Shown: piece after piece, positions 24,134 through 39,600 of the stretch
How the letters are laid out: each line of letters starts with the position of its first letter
Position numbering within the stretch: the stretch's first letter is position 1
NCBI RefSeq assembly: GCF_014805625.2
Contig: NW_023998414.1
Location: 23,782,413 to 23,846,412, forward strand
From: Glossina fuscipes
Taxonomy: Eukaryota > Arthropoda > Insecta > Diptera > Glossinidae
Length of the DNA: 64,000 nucleotides
Reading direction: 5' to 3'
Notes under the pieces: generated by a model
Told to the model about the DNA's origin: nothing
Seen by the model: only the letters and a program-made list of their open reading frames with translations
Database searches by the model: none
Translations under genes and position numbers: made by a program

Positions 24134-26364
24134 GTAAGCTTTTTCTTTAAATATATGTAAGTGTAAATTCAATGTAGATTTAGTATTGAACTTGACATTT
24201 TTCTTAAACATGCCACCCAAGTTTATTGCAGACCTTACATGATTTGTACACAGTGTACACTTATATATATACATATACATAGCAAGGACTGCATGTAGTA
24301 CACATATTTGTTTATATACAAAAAAGAGAGAAAGAAAAGAAAAAGAAAAAAAAAAAAAAACAAAAAAAGTAAATAAATAAATAAATAAGTGGAAGGAAAA
24401 AAAAAACCAAGTTTATAAACATATCCATTTACCTAAATACCATGCATGCATATATGTATGTATGGATGTATATATGTATATACGGACGGATGGATGGATG
24501 TGCATGCGCTATTACCTAAGGACACAGAACAAGTAAAGGAAACATTTCTTCTTTTACTATAGAGTATGTTATGTGTTTATTTGTATGCGCACAGCAATAG
24601 CAACAGTAACTATACGCAAACATAGACACACAGCGTATATACTGTTTTATTGATTTTTAGTCTATTTTTAAACATTACTTACCTTCACAGAAAAAGTGCT
24701 TGAAAAGCCACGAAATAATACTTTGCCATAACTTTACACAAAAGTATTGCTTTCCATAGCTTTATGCACATATAACATTTATCTCGCTACATTCTACATT
24801 CGTTTTGCATAAAGACATTTGTTTTTTATATAGCACTCATATATATAGTGGGCAGTACTTAGTTTTCTTACTCCCTTAACCAATTGGAAAACCAGCGTTT
24901 TTTCTAGTATCGCTGCATATCTATTTATTTATACTCAGATAATAAGAATATATTAAGTTGCTCTTTCTGCTGGTAACACTTGTGAAATGCATCGACCTGA
25001 AAGAAATTCAAGTCAATCCCTCGGTAAACATAGACTCTATTGGTGCCTCTCCATTATATGGCATCTAAAATGCATATCTTGTTAGTTTAGAAAAAAAAAA
25101 ATATTCTTAACTAACTTAATGAAGGCATGAGATATTGAAATTGTCCATATCGGCCTCCATCTATTTTTCGTTTGATAAGTTTTCTATATTTTTTTCGCTA
25201 AAGCAAATCTTCCGTGATGTGGGCAATTCATGATAGTATATCAAAAATTATACTTTGTTTCCATGTAAGCCTCTTATTATATATATTGAAGTCGGTTCAA
25301 AACCTTGAAAAGTTATCATCTTTTTCATCAATAGTCGTCTACTCTCAAAATTGAACATTATTATCACTTTTCATGTACATTTCATCTCTTATATGGGAGT
25401 GGGTCAAGAAAATATATCTACAAGAACCAAATTTGGTATAATTAATTAATTTATTATTGAACCTTATATACCTTCAAGTTGAACAGACATGAGATAAAAG
25501 GCAAAGGGAAAAGCTTTAAATCAATCGTGGCGGGTCACGCAAACGTTACGATCAATTTTTGTCGAGGACGACTAACGTATTCGAATTACAAAATAATTTT
25601 TTAAATATGGGCGTGTCAATTACATGAACTTGGAATACGATTGCGGTGAGCTTGCAGTAGATCCTTCAATATGCAAATTAAAGGTTTTTTCCCGATTGCA
25701 GACACGTGTGGGGAAATGTGTTTTTCGCAGTAATAATAGATCCAATATTTTTTTATTTTTTTCTGCTTAATTTGGAAGCATCACGTTCATATTTTCAAAT
25801 TCATTCTGTCGGTATGGTTGAGAAGTGAAGATGCGTATGGATTCAATGTTTGTCTCAGTCAATTTGCGCGATTACTACAAGTATTCGAAGAAACACTTCA
25901 CCGTTTGACATACACATTGACGTGCAGACATGATGCATGACATGGTGTATGAAAGCGTTATGCGACTTAAAAATATTTGCATTTTACATTAACGCAATCT
26001 AGCGGATATTTCTGGATAAGGTAAACGAAATCGCAAGTATCATTGGTATATAGAGCAACACACAGTTGAATGAGGAGCATATATATGGCATTCGTAAATG
26101 TGGAAGAATAGAGAGACAGCTGCTTAGCAAGTTCCAAATGTTCATTTATATCGATGCGGTACGAATTGAATGAATGAATGAATATGTGAATCTAATTGAG
26201 GATGAACGCTCAATATTTATTAGATTAATTAATACTTGCTTGAGAATAGTGTCGCGCTATAGGCCTTATTCTAATTAGATTTTTTTTTGTTTTGTTTTAT
26301 TTTTTCTGTTTAGTTTTACATTATGTTTGCATTCGTAGAACTATTTATCCTAACTATGTGTTCG

Positions 26365-26401
<37 letters not shown>

Positions 26402-26734
26402 ATGTGAGTGATGACAGACAAAGTCATTCTAATACAATTTGCACCTTTTTTTTTCCTTATTTAGTAATTAATTTTTCCTTAGAGAAACAGAGAGAAAATG
26501 AAAGAGAGAATGATAATTAATGTCAGCCATAGGATGCTGAAGAATAACACTCCTATGTTAGTGGAACGAAATATTATATGTATTCTTGTAGATAATTTGC
26601 TTTCCTGACATATTTATCCTAACCGTGTGTTCGTAATTGTATCAGGATGTGAATCATGATAAACAAAGTCATTCTAATACAATTTGCAACTTTTTTTTTT
26701 TCTTTATGTAGTAATTAATTTTTCCTTAAATAGA

Positions 26735-26796
<62 letters not shown>

Positions 26797-29700
26797 AAGA
26801 AAAGAAAAATGAAAGAGAGAATGATAATTATTGTCAATCAGGGGATGCTGAGGAACACCAACCACTCTTATGTTAGTAGACTAAAATATTATAAGTGTTC
26901 TTGTAGATAATTTGTTTTCCTGCCATAACCAAGGACAAGTCAGCAATAAATAATAAATATATTAAACATTAAAGATTCTTAATAAAAATGAAAATTTAAT
27001 TTTATTAATTCATTTTTTTTTTGTTGGTTTTTTTTTTTTTTTTTTGTTTTTTATTGTGGTCATATAGATCGTTAATCATACCGTTAAGTGTGTGCATATA
27101 TGTTCACGTGATGGATTGAATTTTGCGGCAAGATTAAAAGTTCTTTTTGTGAAAAAGTGCACAAACACAAATCGATCTATAAAAAACTAACTACCGCGTC
27201 ATTTGTTTATTTGTTATCTAGTAATCACTTGTTTTCAAATGGAAACGAAGAAACAACTCTCAAGATAACGCCATTCTCGCTGCTGCTCGTTTCTTTCTTT
27301 ATAAATGTAAATCACAATTTCCGACAGTGAAGGCGCTTTAGCTATTAAAACGCTTGCGGTATAAACGCTTAGCACGTTCATGCGTATGTATGCAACACCC
27401 AATACGATTTCAGATACACTCAACCTTTTATTGTACTGCAACAGAATCACTTTCTGACTCAGAATCGGAGTCGGAGTCGGGATCGATCTAAGCTTGTCCG
27501 CGCGCCAGCCCGTCGGTCAGTCCGTTTTGTTTTTATGATATCAACATTTATGCGATGAATGTTAAACGATTGCATCCAAGTCTTGTTACATTCTACACCA
27601 TTTGAGATAAAAGGGCCCGGATATCTGTAATACGTAGAGGGACTTGAAATGGACTTTTCTTTGATTAGACCGATCGATTCGCTTTCTGACTGGGTTTACG
27701 TCGTGCGCACTATGAAGAAATCCGAATATCGGTATATTTTGGCTCAAGGACACATTCTCGACCACTTTTAAAATAAGGCTTTACTTGAAAGAGTCGTCAC
27801 ATGAATAACTGTAGGGTGGCGGGTGTAGGGCGTTTGATGGTGGGCCTTGGCCCATTATAGTATCTGTACTTCTTTTACATTTATATTTTTTTTTTTTTTT
27901 TTTTAATATTGAAGATACCTTTTGGTATTGGTGGCAACTGTAAAATGCGTTATTTTGGAAAAGCATTGTTTACTTTCGATTGTATTTTATAAGTTAGCGA
28001 AAGACAAGGAAAGGAATCAATATTAGGCCATGAAGGACAGACTTGTGTACAAATTTACAAATATTTCAGATGCATTACATGTATTGAAAATCTTTGAGAG
28101 ATATTATTTAAAATTTAAACAAGTAAAATCAAGAGATGTGTTAGAGTTTGTGCACATAGATATCTGTGGGCCCAAGCGAATTAAATCGTAAGATTAAGGA
28201 ATTTATTTTGTTCGGTTTTTCTTGTTTTATTCGGTTTCAAAACTTTTCAAACATTTCGTAATCAAACAGAAATAAGTAAAAATCCTATAGTGGGCCGCAG
28301 GCCATAGTCCCATTTCACGCCCGACCTATCTCTTCGTTATTCACTTCTCTCATCCCGAATATTGGCTCGTAGCCTAATCTGACATATATATCTTACCCCA
28401 CAAATATTATACATTTTTTTAAAAATAGCGTTTATTCCTTCCAGTCCGTCATAGGGAAATTTATGCGGTGAACGTTCAAACATTGCATCCAAGTCTTGTT
28501 ACACCCTATACCATTTTGTCTTGAGATACACTTGAGATACACTTAACTTTTATTATACCGGTTGATTTAGAATAGGTATAATCTTGTGTCGGTCCCTCTG
28601 TCCCTTTTGTTTTCTTCTTCAATTTTTAAAATGTTCTGATAAAGTTTAATGCACTGACATGTCTTCATCCTAAGGACGAACGCTGCGGTAAACGTTTCGA
28701 ATCCGTCCACTTTTTTGAGCACTTCCCGTACATAACGTCTTATCTTGAATAGTCGTTATGTGAATAATTGTAGGATGTAAGGTACTTAATGCTCCCCGTG
28801 GCTCATTATGGTTTTTAAAATTAGTCTGCTTTTACTTAAAGTGACTGTTCTTGCGGACGCGGTCCGCTTCTTTTTTTTTAATTGTAAGTGAGGTGAGACT
28901 CTTAACGGATTCATTATATATTGTTTATATTATTTATTTACAATGTTCACAAAGTCTATGTTAAGTATTTTTAAGTTATCCGTATATACTTCATAGGATC
29001 CCTGATGTATATTTTTGGACGCTACAGGAAGAACGATACACTTGCGAACGGTAAGCATAAAAATTTGCTCAAAAAGTCTCTTTAACTTAATCCCCTTAAT
29101 TTTTGATTTTTTTTTTTTTTTTTTTTGTTTTGTAATGTTTTTTGGTAAATCATACCAATATTACGGGTGAAGATCAGGAATAATGATAGCAATTATTTTT
29201 GCTGCGTGAATATATATACACATATATTTTCTTTTCCATTATTAGTTAAAAAACAAAATATAATAACAAAAAAATAAAAATAAAAAAAAAAAAAAATCCC
29301 TCAATAGAATAATAATCTTTCCAAAGTCTCAGTTTAATATTAACGATCGTTTTTAAAACACGTTTCACTTTATCTCTTAACACGATTATGTAATAAACAA
29401 TTTTCATTTTACAGCATTTACTATAGAAATAAAAGTATACAAAATTTATTGCAGTAGTTCAACAATTATTCACTCAATTATTGTATTAATATTTAAAGTA
29501 GATATAAAAAATGTCTTTTTATTTTATTGTTACAAGTAATATATGTCGCAAAAAATGTACGATAACTTGCGTTCATTACTTCTCAATTGTACTGAATTTG
29601 CATATTTACTTCATAAAAGGATTCAAGATCGATCCGACTAATTGGTAATATTCTACCTTAGTTCAGCGTGTTTCATTTACTCATTACATCGTTAATGGAA

Positions 29701-32700
29701 GAAATTGCAGAAGAAATTTTGAATAAAGCAGATAGCACGTGCTATCTAGACAAGAAAGAAAAAATCCAGTAATACGAAATGTCAGGAGATTTCGAAACAA
29801 ATTTCGGGAATGGTCCATTATGAAAGTTTCGTGGTGGCTACGCTTGCTTGAAATGGAGTTCAGCGCAGTGCAGCGGGCTGCTTAACGCGAAGGAAGGCAG
29901 CGATTTTACATAGGCCTTGCCCTGTACTCGCTCAATGGGAGAGACATTGAATACAAAAGATTTCGAAAAGTACGGAACAGGTGGAAATCTACTGGGGTGA
30001 TATCAGGCCAACAGGCTCTGTTTGGCTTCGAAAGAACATATTCGCTTTTGCGAAAAACAATGCCAAGCATAGTCTCTGGTTAACAAATCAATCAAATTAA
30101 TCGTTTGTTTGCTACTCTGCGACTCATTCGACTTGATTATTTCAATCTTTATCACATATATATCTGTGAAATAATTCCTTTCCATATTAAGTTGTGATTA
30201 TTTAAATCTTCATAGCATTTTGCTCCTACATGGATTCGCCATGATTGCTTCACATATTGTCGTGAAAAGTGAATAATTCAATCGTAATCTAGAGTGTTTT
30301 GTGAGTTCATTTGTAGTAAGCAAACTATTTCGCTCTACTTTGCATCTTTCAAAAGCATCTATCTAAAGTTCAAGCGTTCATGCGTTTATAAAAAAAAAAA
30401 AAAAAACATTAGTGAGTGTTTATGTGAAAACCGAATAGTTAACCACGACTTGTTCAGACTTGTTTAAAAACCTTGAATTATAGTTATGTAATGGATATCT
30501 CTTTAAAGTTTTTGTCGAAATATGGGATTCGTTGGATAACAATTTTCGTCATCGACCTAAGCTGATAATTTCAATTGTCGCGCCTCATTAGTATTACTTT
30601 ATAGGCAGAGTATGATGATGATAAAGGAGTTCTTATCCAAGTATCTGGGCGTTAATGAATATCTAAAGTATTTTCATTATAAAAATTTCAACTATTATAG
30701 AGCGATGTTTAATCGATTCGTTAGCTTAAGGTTTACGCCCATAAATTGTTCACTTGAAAGTATTAAGTGAAAGTGTAAAGTACAAAAAAAAAGCATGAAT
30801 AATTTTAGTAATCGCCATATCCCGGTATATTCCCGCAAAGATGGAACGGATTACTCATTACCAACCCTACCTCACTTTCTTTGCAGTTAAAATTAGTCAG
30901 TTTTTTTTTTTTTTTTTGCTTTTCATCACAGGCCCATACGAAGAAATCGCCCAAATATTGCATTCAAATTAAGTCGAAGCTTCAAATGTTCGAAAAAAAA
31001 AAAAAAATGAATCAAGACTTAAAATCCGCCATAACTTTTCTAACGATAAAATTCTCTATATTTTATGTATATGTATATAAATATCTATATATAAGCGAAA
31101 GTTTTAAAGGTAAAACTTCATTTTCAAGGCTGTCATAAACGATGTGTACTTTAATTTAAATTCGACCTAAATTTTTAAATTGCCCTAAACACACTTGTTA
31201 TTTAATAGTTTCAAATCACGGATATACTACGTACTTAGAAAAAACATCTAACTTGTCAATCCCATACACGTACACTCATCCATCCATCCATCCATCCATC
31301 CATCCATCCATCCAGTGCACATATAAACATATACACGCATACACGCTCACCACACGCGCCCTTTAAAAATAGCTCAATGTTCAATCGCTAGCTTAACTAA
31401 AAGTAATATTTCATCTACAATATAAACTTTACATTTACACGAATACGTTCGGCAATATATGCGTGCACGTGTATGTGTGTGTATGTATATGTGTGTGTAT
31501 GTGTATGTGTATGTACCTGAATGACTAGATCTAAAAATAGTTGCAATTTTTATTTCGCATTTGCTTCCTAGAAGTTGGATTAGAGAAAATGTGTATTAGG
31601 TACATTTGTACGTTGTCTATAAATTTGTATGTGTGTGTGTGTATGCTTATCAGGCCCTTGAACAAGATATTCACAGACTAGCGCCAGAGTGAGTAGTACG
31701 TATTTATATGCGTGTATATATGTATATATTTACGTACGCTTAGATATATATATATATATATATATAAATATATATATTTGTATACTTGTGTATGTTTAGT
31801 ATTATGGCTATTCTCGTTTATAAATTTTATTACAAAACGTTTGCCTTTAATTACATTGATGTTAATATCCAGTGTTGATAGTATAGGTAAATAAAAATGT
31901 GCTTACCTATATTTGTTAAATATCTATCTGCATGTGTTTGTCTTTCATTTGTATATATATATATATATATATACATTTTATATGTTTTGCAAATGTGTTT
32001 TTTGTTATTTTTGTTTATATTATTATTTCTATTGCTGTTACTTTTGTTGTTTTTGTTATTGTTATTGAGTCTAAATATATTTCAATAGCTGTATGCACAC
32101 AAATACACACGATTTATAAATGCTGCTAATAATAGAACAACAGGTCACGGCCTACAATGCTACATCTACATGCTTTAAGCTCAGAGCCAACTAAGCAACC
32201 AACCAAATCGTTTAAACAAATACAAGGCAAGACTAAATGCATACATATACAATTAAGAGAGGAGTGATAGAGAATGAGAGAGTGAGAAAGAGAGGCAGAG
32301 GGAGAGGGAGAGGGAGAGGGAGAGCGAGAGAGAGAGAGAGAGAGAGAGAGAAGAAGAAGAAGAAGAAGATAGAGAGATAGAGATATACAAAAGTAAAAAT
32401 ATATGTAAAAAGAGAGGGAAAGAGCGAGAAAGAGAGAGGGAGCGAGCGTAACAGTTTAAAAGAAACAAAATTTTAAATGTTCAAATGATAAAAAGAGTAT
32501 TAATGAATATAGCTGCAGATGCAGAGAGAAGAGTAATAGCTTTACATATATATAAAACACATAAATAAATAAATGTAACTGTAACTATAGGCATTTAAAT
32601 ATATATTAGAGAAATTATTATTGAAACAACGGCTTTTTATGTAAGTTTCATTTAAGTCATTTCCATTCTGCCGATGAATTAATGAATAAATAACAATGAA

Positions 32701-35700
32701 TAAAAATAGTAAGCAATTTCAAGTAAAATTTGTCGACATTTAAAATGAACGCTTACATAAGATTACATACTACTAAAGAGTATGGCTCGTAGCAAGACTT
32801 ACTTCTTGTTCTTTGCAAAATTTCTTTATTCTTTATGCATTTAAAATGCCGCCGCTTTTATTAATATCAGTGATGTAGAGGTTTCTTAGGCTATTTAAGC
32901 AAGGGCGCAATTCTTTATATGCCTTTGAATATTTCAATTTTTTTTGATCCTTGACAGCTTTTGCAAAGATTGTCATAAATCACCAGTTTGACCAGTTTAA
33001 CAATAGTACTGTCTCTTATCGCATAAAAGAAATGGTGCGCGTTGGTCATCATTTCTTTTCCTTTGATGATAATCGATGCAGACGAATTGACAGCTTTTGA
33101 CATTCTTGGCATGAAAATGCAAAATGACGTTCCGCGGATAGAATACATATTGAAAGTGTGCAAGCGACCAAGTGCTTAGGTTTATTTAGACAATGAAATG
33201 CTTCGTTACATGCTGCAATAATTAGAGCAAACTTCCCTAGCTTATGGGCGTAAGCTGGCAGAACTTGCCTGAAGGTTCTCAATTACGTATAGCGAAATGC
33301 TCTAATGGTTAGAATGATGAAAATTGATCTAACAGCCTCGGTACCCTTGATTATTGTTGTGGCGGAAAATGGAGTATGTGTGGATATATTAATGGGTAAA
33401 AGATCTCTGCAAATATAAAAGGAATTGGTCCAACAATGAAATTCTTTCTCAATCATCTCATTCACTCGTCTATCTCTATATCTAATATCGCTGCTCCATC
33501 TATAGTGACTTTCCAGCCATTCAAACAATTTGACATATAGGCAAACTCTATTCACTTTTTCCTCAGCTCTTTATCAATATAGTTTTTTTTGCCATCAGCC
33601 TACCTACATGTCTACATAGAAGATATCTGGGGGTTTGTAATATTAAAAAAGATACGGCACCGTTAGACGTATATTCTGTTCAGATCCAACATTAAGTGCG
33701 CGGTGCATTATGTTTTACTCGAACCAAGCAAAATCCGTCACTAAGGAATTAGTGATGTTCCAAGTTCTCAGCCTAAAATGAGATTCGTTCGATTATATAA
33801 CAAAACCCGGTCAGGACACGTTAGCATTACTAACCTCACATGTGCTACTTCTCTCGTTGTTAATGACAGACATCATTCCTTCCGATTACCGTGGGTTTCA
33901 ATAGATGACTTTTCCTTTGTTCGAATGGTACATGCGTTCTTATGGGACACGTAGTACCTGGCGGTGGACATTAATTTATAATACTAGTTTAATTTGACTA
34001 GAAGATCACACATCTAATATACAAAAACAAATATCTATTAATAGTGTGATCTGAGTAAAGTAATTTATAATTTCAATTAATCAATTTTGCAAGAAATTTT
34101 TTCATTTAATGTAACCCCATCGCAAAGCATAGATTAAACGATTATATAGGCGAACTGGAAATTCTATAAAGTACACATATACACTTGTTCTTCTTCTTCA
34201 TCGATCCTTTCTCAATTCAATCTGTTGCTGTTAATATGTAAACATTAGCTTTCTTCTTCATATCCAACACCGAGATATGTTTGCATAAGAAAGCTTCCGA
34301 CGCCCTATATAACATTTTATGGCTAATCAATATTGAATTTTGAATCAATTTACGTAAGTCTGTCCGCTTGCTCGTGTATATTCTCTTGATCGCAAAACTT
34401 GAAATATCAACTTAAAATTTGGCAAAGCATTCGAAGTGCTCGCAGAAATCGGCGAAAGGACACGCTCACAGTACAAAGTACATTAAGAAAAACTCCTTTC
34501 TTTTAAAAGCAAAAAATCGGATTCTTTACTCCTAATTATATATAAACCATATCAGATTTGGTGATAAAAATTTTTCGCGTATTTCACGTCCATCCAATAT
34601 TAGAGAGTTTCGAAATTTAGTTTTTTTTTTTACATCCATGACCGTGAGAGATGAGCGGTATATTCATTTTGTTATAATGTTTGCAACGTCCGGTAGGATG
34701 CTTCAGAGATCCCAGCATCAAGTTCTAAATCGGTTTAAGCACATCCGTCTGCCTGCCTATGTAATATCCGCTCTAAGCATTTTCCTGGCCGTAAAAATCA
34801 AGTTATCGACTTCAAGTGTGACAGAAATATTGGAACTTCTTGCATCTAGGTTGCTATTGAATATGGGACAAATCATTTTAAGGATATGCCCATCGTGCTA
34901 CGTAAACTAAGAAGATCTCTCTGTTTCACAAAAGGAGCAAAAACTTGGATTTTTGCTCATTATATTCATCAGCTACAGCAAATAAATTTTCTCACTTCTT
35001 TGTTTTTGTTTTTCTTTAATTCTCGTTTAAAAAGATGTGCTGGATGTAAAAGGTTCATCCATAGCTAGTTATAAATTTTTTACTTGTTCGATTTTTCAGA
35101 TTATAAAGAACTCGGACTAATGACTAGTTAAAGTACATGAAAAATTTTATACTAATCCAGAGCAAGTATATATATTTTATTGAAATCCATCGATGCATAA
35201 TAATGTATGCGATATGTGTACGGTGAGTTATGCATTAACGAATAATGCATGCGATATGTGTAAAAAAAAAAATCGCTTTGGAAACCATTTCTCTTCTTCT
35301 TCTTTTTCAATATAATAAAGTAGATGGTGTAAAGAAAACATTGACTTGTAATTTATAAATCGAATGAGTCAAATATGAGTCCATAAATTTTGAAAATTTT
35401 AAACAATCTCAATATAATATTTGTATTATGTAAAATGTGGAAATATCTTGAAATTTTTGACTTTCATTTCTTTGCCTTAGGTAGTGCAGTCGGCAAAAAA
35501 AAAAAATGAAACAAATATATTAAATTGACTAAGAGGAAACAGGGAATTTCTGAGCATAATTTTTTAAATGCAAGAAATAATTCCTAAAGACTTCAAATGT
35601 CCCGTAGAGATGGCAAATCCAAGCTAATGAATGCATTGGAATTTCGTTTAGTTAAAAGTTTGTAACCTAATAGATAGATATATTGTTATGATAACGCATT

Positions 35701-36128
35701 TACTCAGGCATTCATATACATACGTTTATCTATGTATGTATATATTAGTAATAATAAATGTGTTTACATTAATTTCCTCTTTCTTTACAAAAGCTTTGTT
35801 GTTGTTGTTTTTTATCATTTTAATACTATTTTTGTTTTACATTTTTTTATATTATATATATTTATATAATATATATATATATATATAAATATACATGGCA
35901 TATAAATTTATATACAAAAGGCTAAATTTATTTCTCATTCATTCATTCATAATTTCTTTTTCTGTGGTTTTTAGATATTTCGCGTGATTCCACTGCTACT
36001 GCAAGCGATAGATTGCATATAACAACACCGGGCACACTGGATTTTAGTCGTTTACAAGCATCACCAGTAGATTTAGATCAACAAATTTTAGAGGTGAGTA
36101 ATTAATGTTAATTATTATTGATATTGTT

Positions 36129-36176
<48 letters not shown>

Positions 36177-36585
36177 CATATATGAATGTTTATATCGTGC
36201 TAGTTTTCAAGTGCAAGTGTTCTTGTCTTGTAATTATGTGTATGTGTAGAAAATCATTGATTTGAAACAATGGTACAAGCATTTTGTTTCGTGGATTGCT
36301 ATAACGCTGCAGGTGTTGTAAAAAGATTTCTTCTTTCATTTTTTTTCAGTTCGGCTCTCTGCCAAATCTGTACATGAAATAATCTCTTAATAAAACAAAT
36401 AGAGGGCGTGGCAAAGTTGTCTATTTGGTATTTCTTTTTGGCCTCTTGTCAAATGTAAATTTTTTTTTTGTAAAAATTATACGAGCACGCAGTTACTTTA
36501 GAGATAAGAATTGAACATCTGTACAATCGCATTTGCTATTATTGTTGCGCTATATAAATAGAAAAATTTTTATATATACATGTAG

Positions 36586-36622
<37 letters not shown>

Positions 36623-39600
36623 CGAATACATGTATACATATATATATATATATATATGTATACATATTTGTGTGTGTGTGTGTGTGTGTATGCACGTATA
36701 TATATGCCTGTGCGTGTGCATATATTTGCGCGATTTAATAATTTTTCTATGTAATCATTTTTATATACATCAACGATGAATGCGGCTTTACTCATTTGTC
36801 TAAACCTTTGCAACGCTCACAAGATCTATAAAGTATGTATATTCTTAATCAGCATCATCATTCTGAATCAATATAGGCATATTTGTTTGTTTATCGATCC
36901 GTCCGTATGCTTGTCTGTGTAATATCTGTGATAAACATTGTCCCGATTGCAAACATTAACATACTGCTTTCAAATTTGAAACGCAGCAAATGCATTCGAA
37001 ACTTCTGTTTTCGAAAGTTGCCCACACAATACTTTTCTGTAGACAATGGTAATGTGCCTGTAGAAAAATGGAAAAAAATTTACCGAGTTCACGCGGTATT
37101 GTGGAATATCGAAACTTTCCCTTTATTTCATCCATTTTCACTCTCCTTTCTCCGGTTTTTAGAAGACAAAAAAGAAGTAAAAGCATTATTACAGTGGGGC
37201 AAAGTCAACTCTCAAATAACTTACAAGACTTTGTCTAGTATAATAATTCTTCACTTTTTTCATGATAAAACATAAAAAACTGATGCCTTACACTTGAGCT
37301 TTTAAATATCAGATACGACGAAATACCGGAGCTGTCGTGGTCTCAATTTAGTAAGGGTGTGAAGTGATATTTAAATATAACTAGCAAAGGCACGAGCCAA
37401 AATTTGTTTACAGAGCTCTGTTAAGACGTTAACAGAACTTTGTTGAACGAAGTCTCGGAGGGATTTAACTCTAAATAGAAGTAAAATAGAAATTTTCGAG
37501 AATTTTTTTGCAAATTATTATAAACAAAACATGACTTTATGTAAATTAACTAATATTCGAAATTAAAACTTTTTTACACTATGCCATAAATGAGTTTGAT
37601 AAAGCGAAAGTTTGCGGAGCTACTGTGGCGAAACTATGCCCCTTGAAAAAATGAAACTATCACAGAGTGAATCCTCTATTAATCGCCTTTCCAACGATGT
37701 GCAATTTATATTAAGTTTTGCCCGAAGAATTTTTTAATGGGACTTTGAAAATTTCTATACCTAACATAATACAGGCTTACTGCTTGTCCTTTTTAAGCTA
37801 TGTAGTAAAATAAGATTACCCCTTAACTAGATCAAAAAAGAAAAAAAAGACTAAAAATGGAAAATAGTTTAGCCAAAGAATAAATTGTAAGACTGAAGTC
37901 TTCAAGCACTAGTATTTTGAGATTTCAATCTACGAGCATAGAGTTGCTAGTCGAGACTCTTTGCCCACTCGGCCATTCAGACGGATTTCTTTATGTAATA
38001 ATCGCTTGTTCGTTTCCTTTGAAGACGTACATTAATCACTCGATCGGCTGTGTGTCAATCATTCGTTATAGAAATCCTTTTCTAACTCGCTTATGTTTTC
38101 CTAAGCGCAGTCACATACAATCAGTATCAATTGAAATTTGTGCAGTTGCTTTTAGAAAGTATTCCTCAACAATAGAAAATGATAGGAAGTTTAAAAAATG
38201 AAAGTCTACCGAAATAACGAATATTTTTTATTTCGTTATGAACGGAGAAAATGCTCTCCATGAGGTGACATAAAGTTCGAAAGCGTTCTGCGCTTTTTTC
38301 TCTTTTCTCTTATGAGCACTCTAGTCACCAAGATGCGATTTGCTTTGATCTGTTAATCATAATTTTTAGACTATTTGAATAATTGTTCAGGTTAAGCGCC
38401 GCTGCACCATCTTCAGTGATGATTGTGAAAAATATTTCTTGTTTTTTCCGCAGATCGGAATAGAATGGTATCGTTTAAAGGATTAAGTGTTAGATTATGC
38501 AACTTGTAGGGAAACGAACGGATTGACTGCATGAGTGACTGTATAAAGTTTTAAACTACTCAGTCTCAGTAATAGGTAATATGCTTATGATTGGTTTTTG
38601 GACTTCTTAATCTTTCTTTTCTTGGGTTCAAAGTTTGCTTTTGTGCATAAAGTGAGTGAACCATGAAAGCGAAATTCGTTGAAATCATTAAGCATGTGAA
38701 GATAAATTCGAATTTAACTAGCAAAGACACCTACCATATCTGTAAACAAAACTCTATAAACGGTTTAACAGAGCTTTGCTAAATATTCAAAATTAAGATA
38801 AAGTTGGATTTGAAAGTGTACTCCGTCCATATTAAACTACGAAAATATTTTTGGTGGACATCTATATAAAAATGCCTTTCAAACAAACCAAACAAATACA
38901 AATTCTGCTTATGAGAACTATTTTTAATGATTTTTTGAAATTCAGTATATAAGCGAAAAATGGGTATAAAAGAACACTCAAATTTAAGACTCTAGTGCGG
39001 CCAAAGTAGTAAATGTCACCTATATTCATCTATATCACGTAAATCTATATAAAAGTACCTGTCGAATGAGCAGAAAAAATTAAAACTTTTCTTTCGGGAC
39101 CTATTCTATATTCTAAAGTACCTGTCGAATGGGCAAGAAAATTCCGACTTCTCTTTCCGGAATTATTTTTAACAATTTTTTGAAATTTGGTATGTTAGCG
39201 AAAAATGGGTGTAGTATAGTATGGTATAGTATGGTACTAGTATAGTAAAGTACAGTAGTTTAAGGTATATCACATTATACAGTATATATACTATACTCTA
39301 GCATAGTACAATATGTACTAGTACAAAATACACTATACTTTAATACAAATATATTATATGTAATACATATATTCTAAAATTTACTATACTACACTATAGT
39401 GTATTTTGTACTAGAATTTACTATACCACAGTATAGTTTGTTTTGTACTGGAATATATTGTACTACAGTATAGTGTGTTTTGTACTAGAATTTGCGATAC
39501 TACAGTATAGTGTATTTTGTACTAGAATTTACTATACCACAGCATAGTATATTTTGTACTGGAATATATTGTACTACAGTACGGCGTATTTTGTACTAGA

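Larger units (their letters stand above)
24134..35974 (+). other. HDAC4: HDAC4 intron 1 (11.8 kb)
   Basis: Contains (GA)n and (TA)n tracts, a tandem duplication (26341-26920), several GTCY-family repeat fragments (27440-28810) and an (ATCC)n run. Minus-strand frames at 32915-33555 form a loose cluster of short ORFs with no recognised domain; I treat them as decayed sequence. Confidence 0.75.

Noticed and set aside
32253..32468. Minus-strand Ser-Leu-rich 71-codon frame
   Set aside because: Translation of the GA-rich compound microsatellite.
32915..33555. Cluster of minus-strand frames that might be a decayed receptor gene
   Set aside because: Frames are short and disjoint, and I could not match any family; the resemblance was too vague to annotate.
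36883..37275. 130-codon plus-strand frame
   Set aside because: Its start carries the GTCY-type tract and [18 protein letters not shown] sequence seen when that repeat family is translated; no domain is recognisable.
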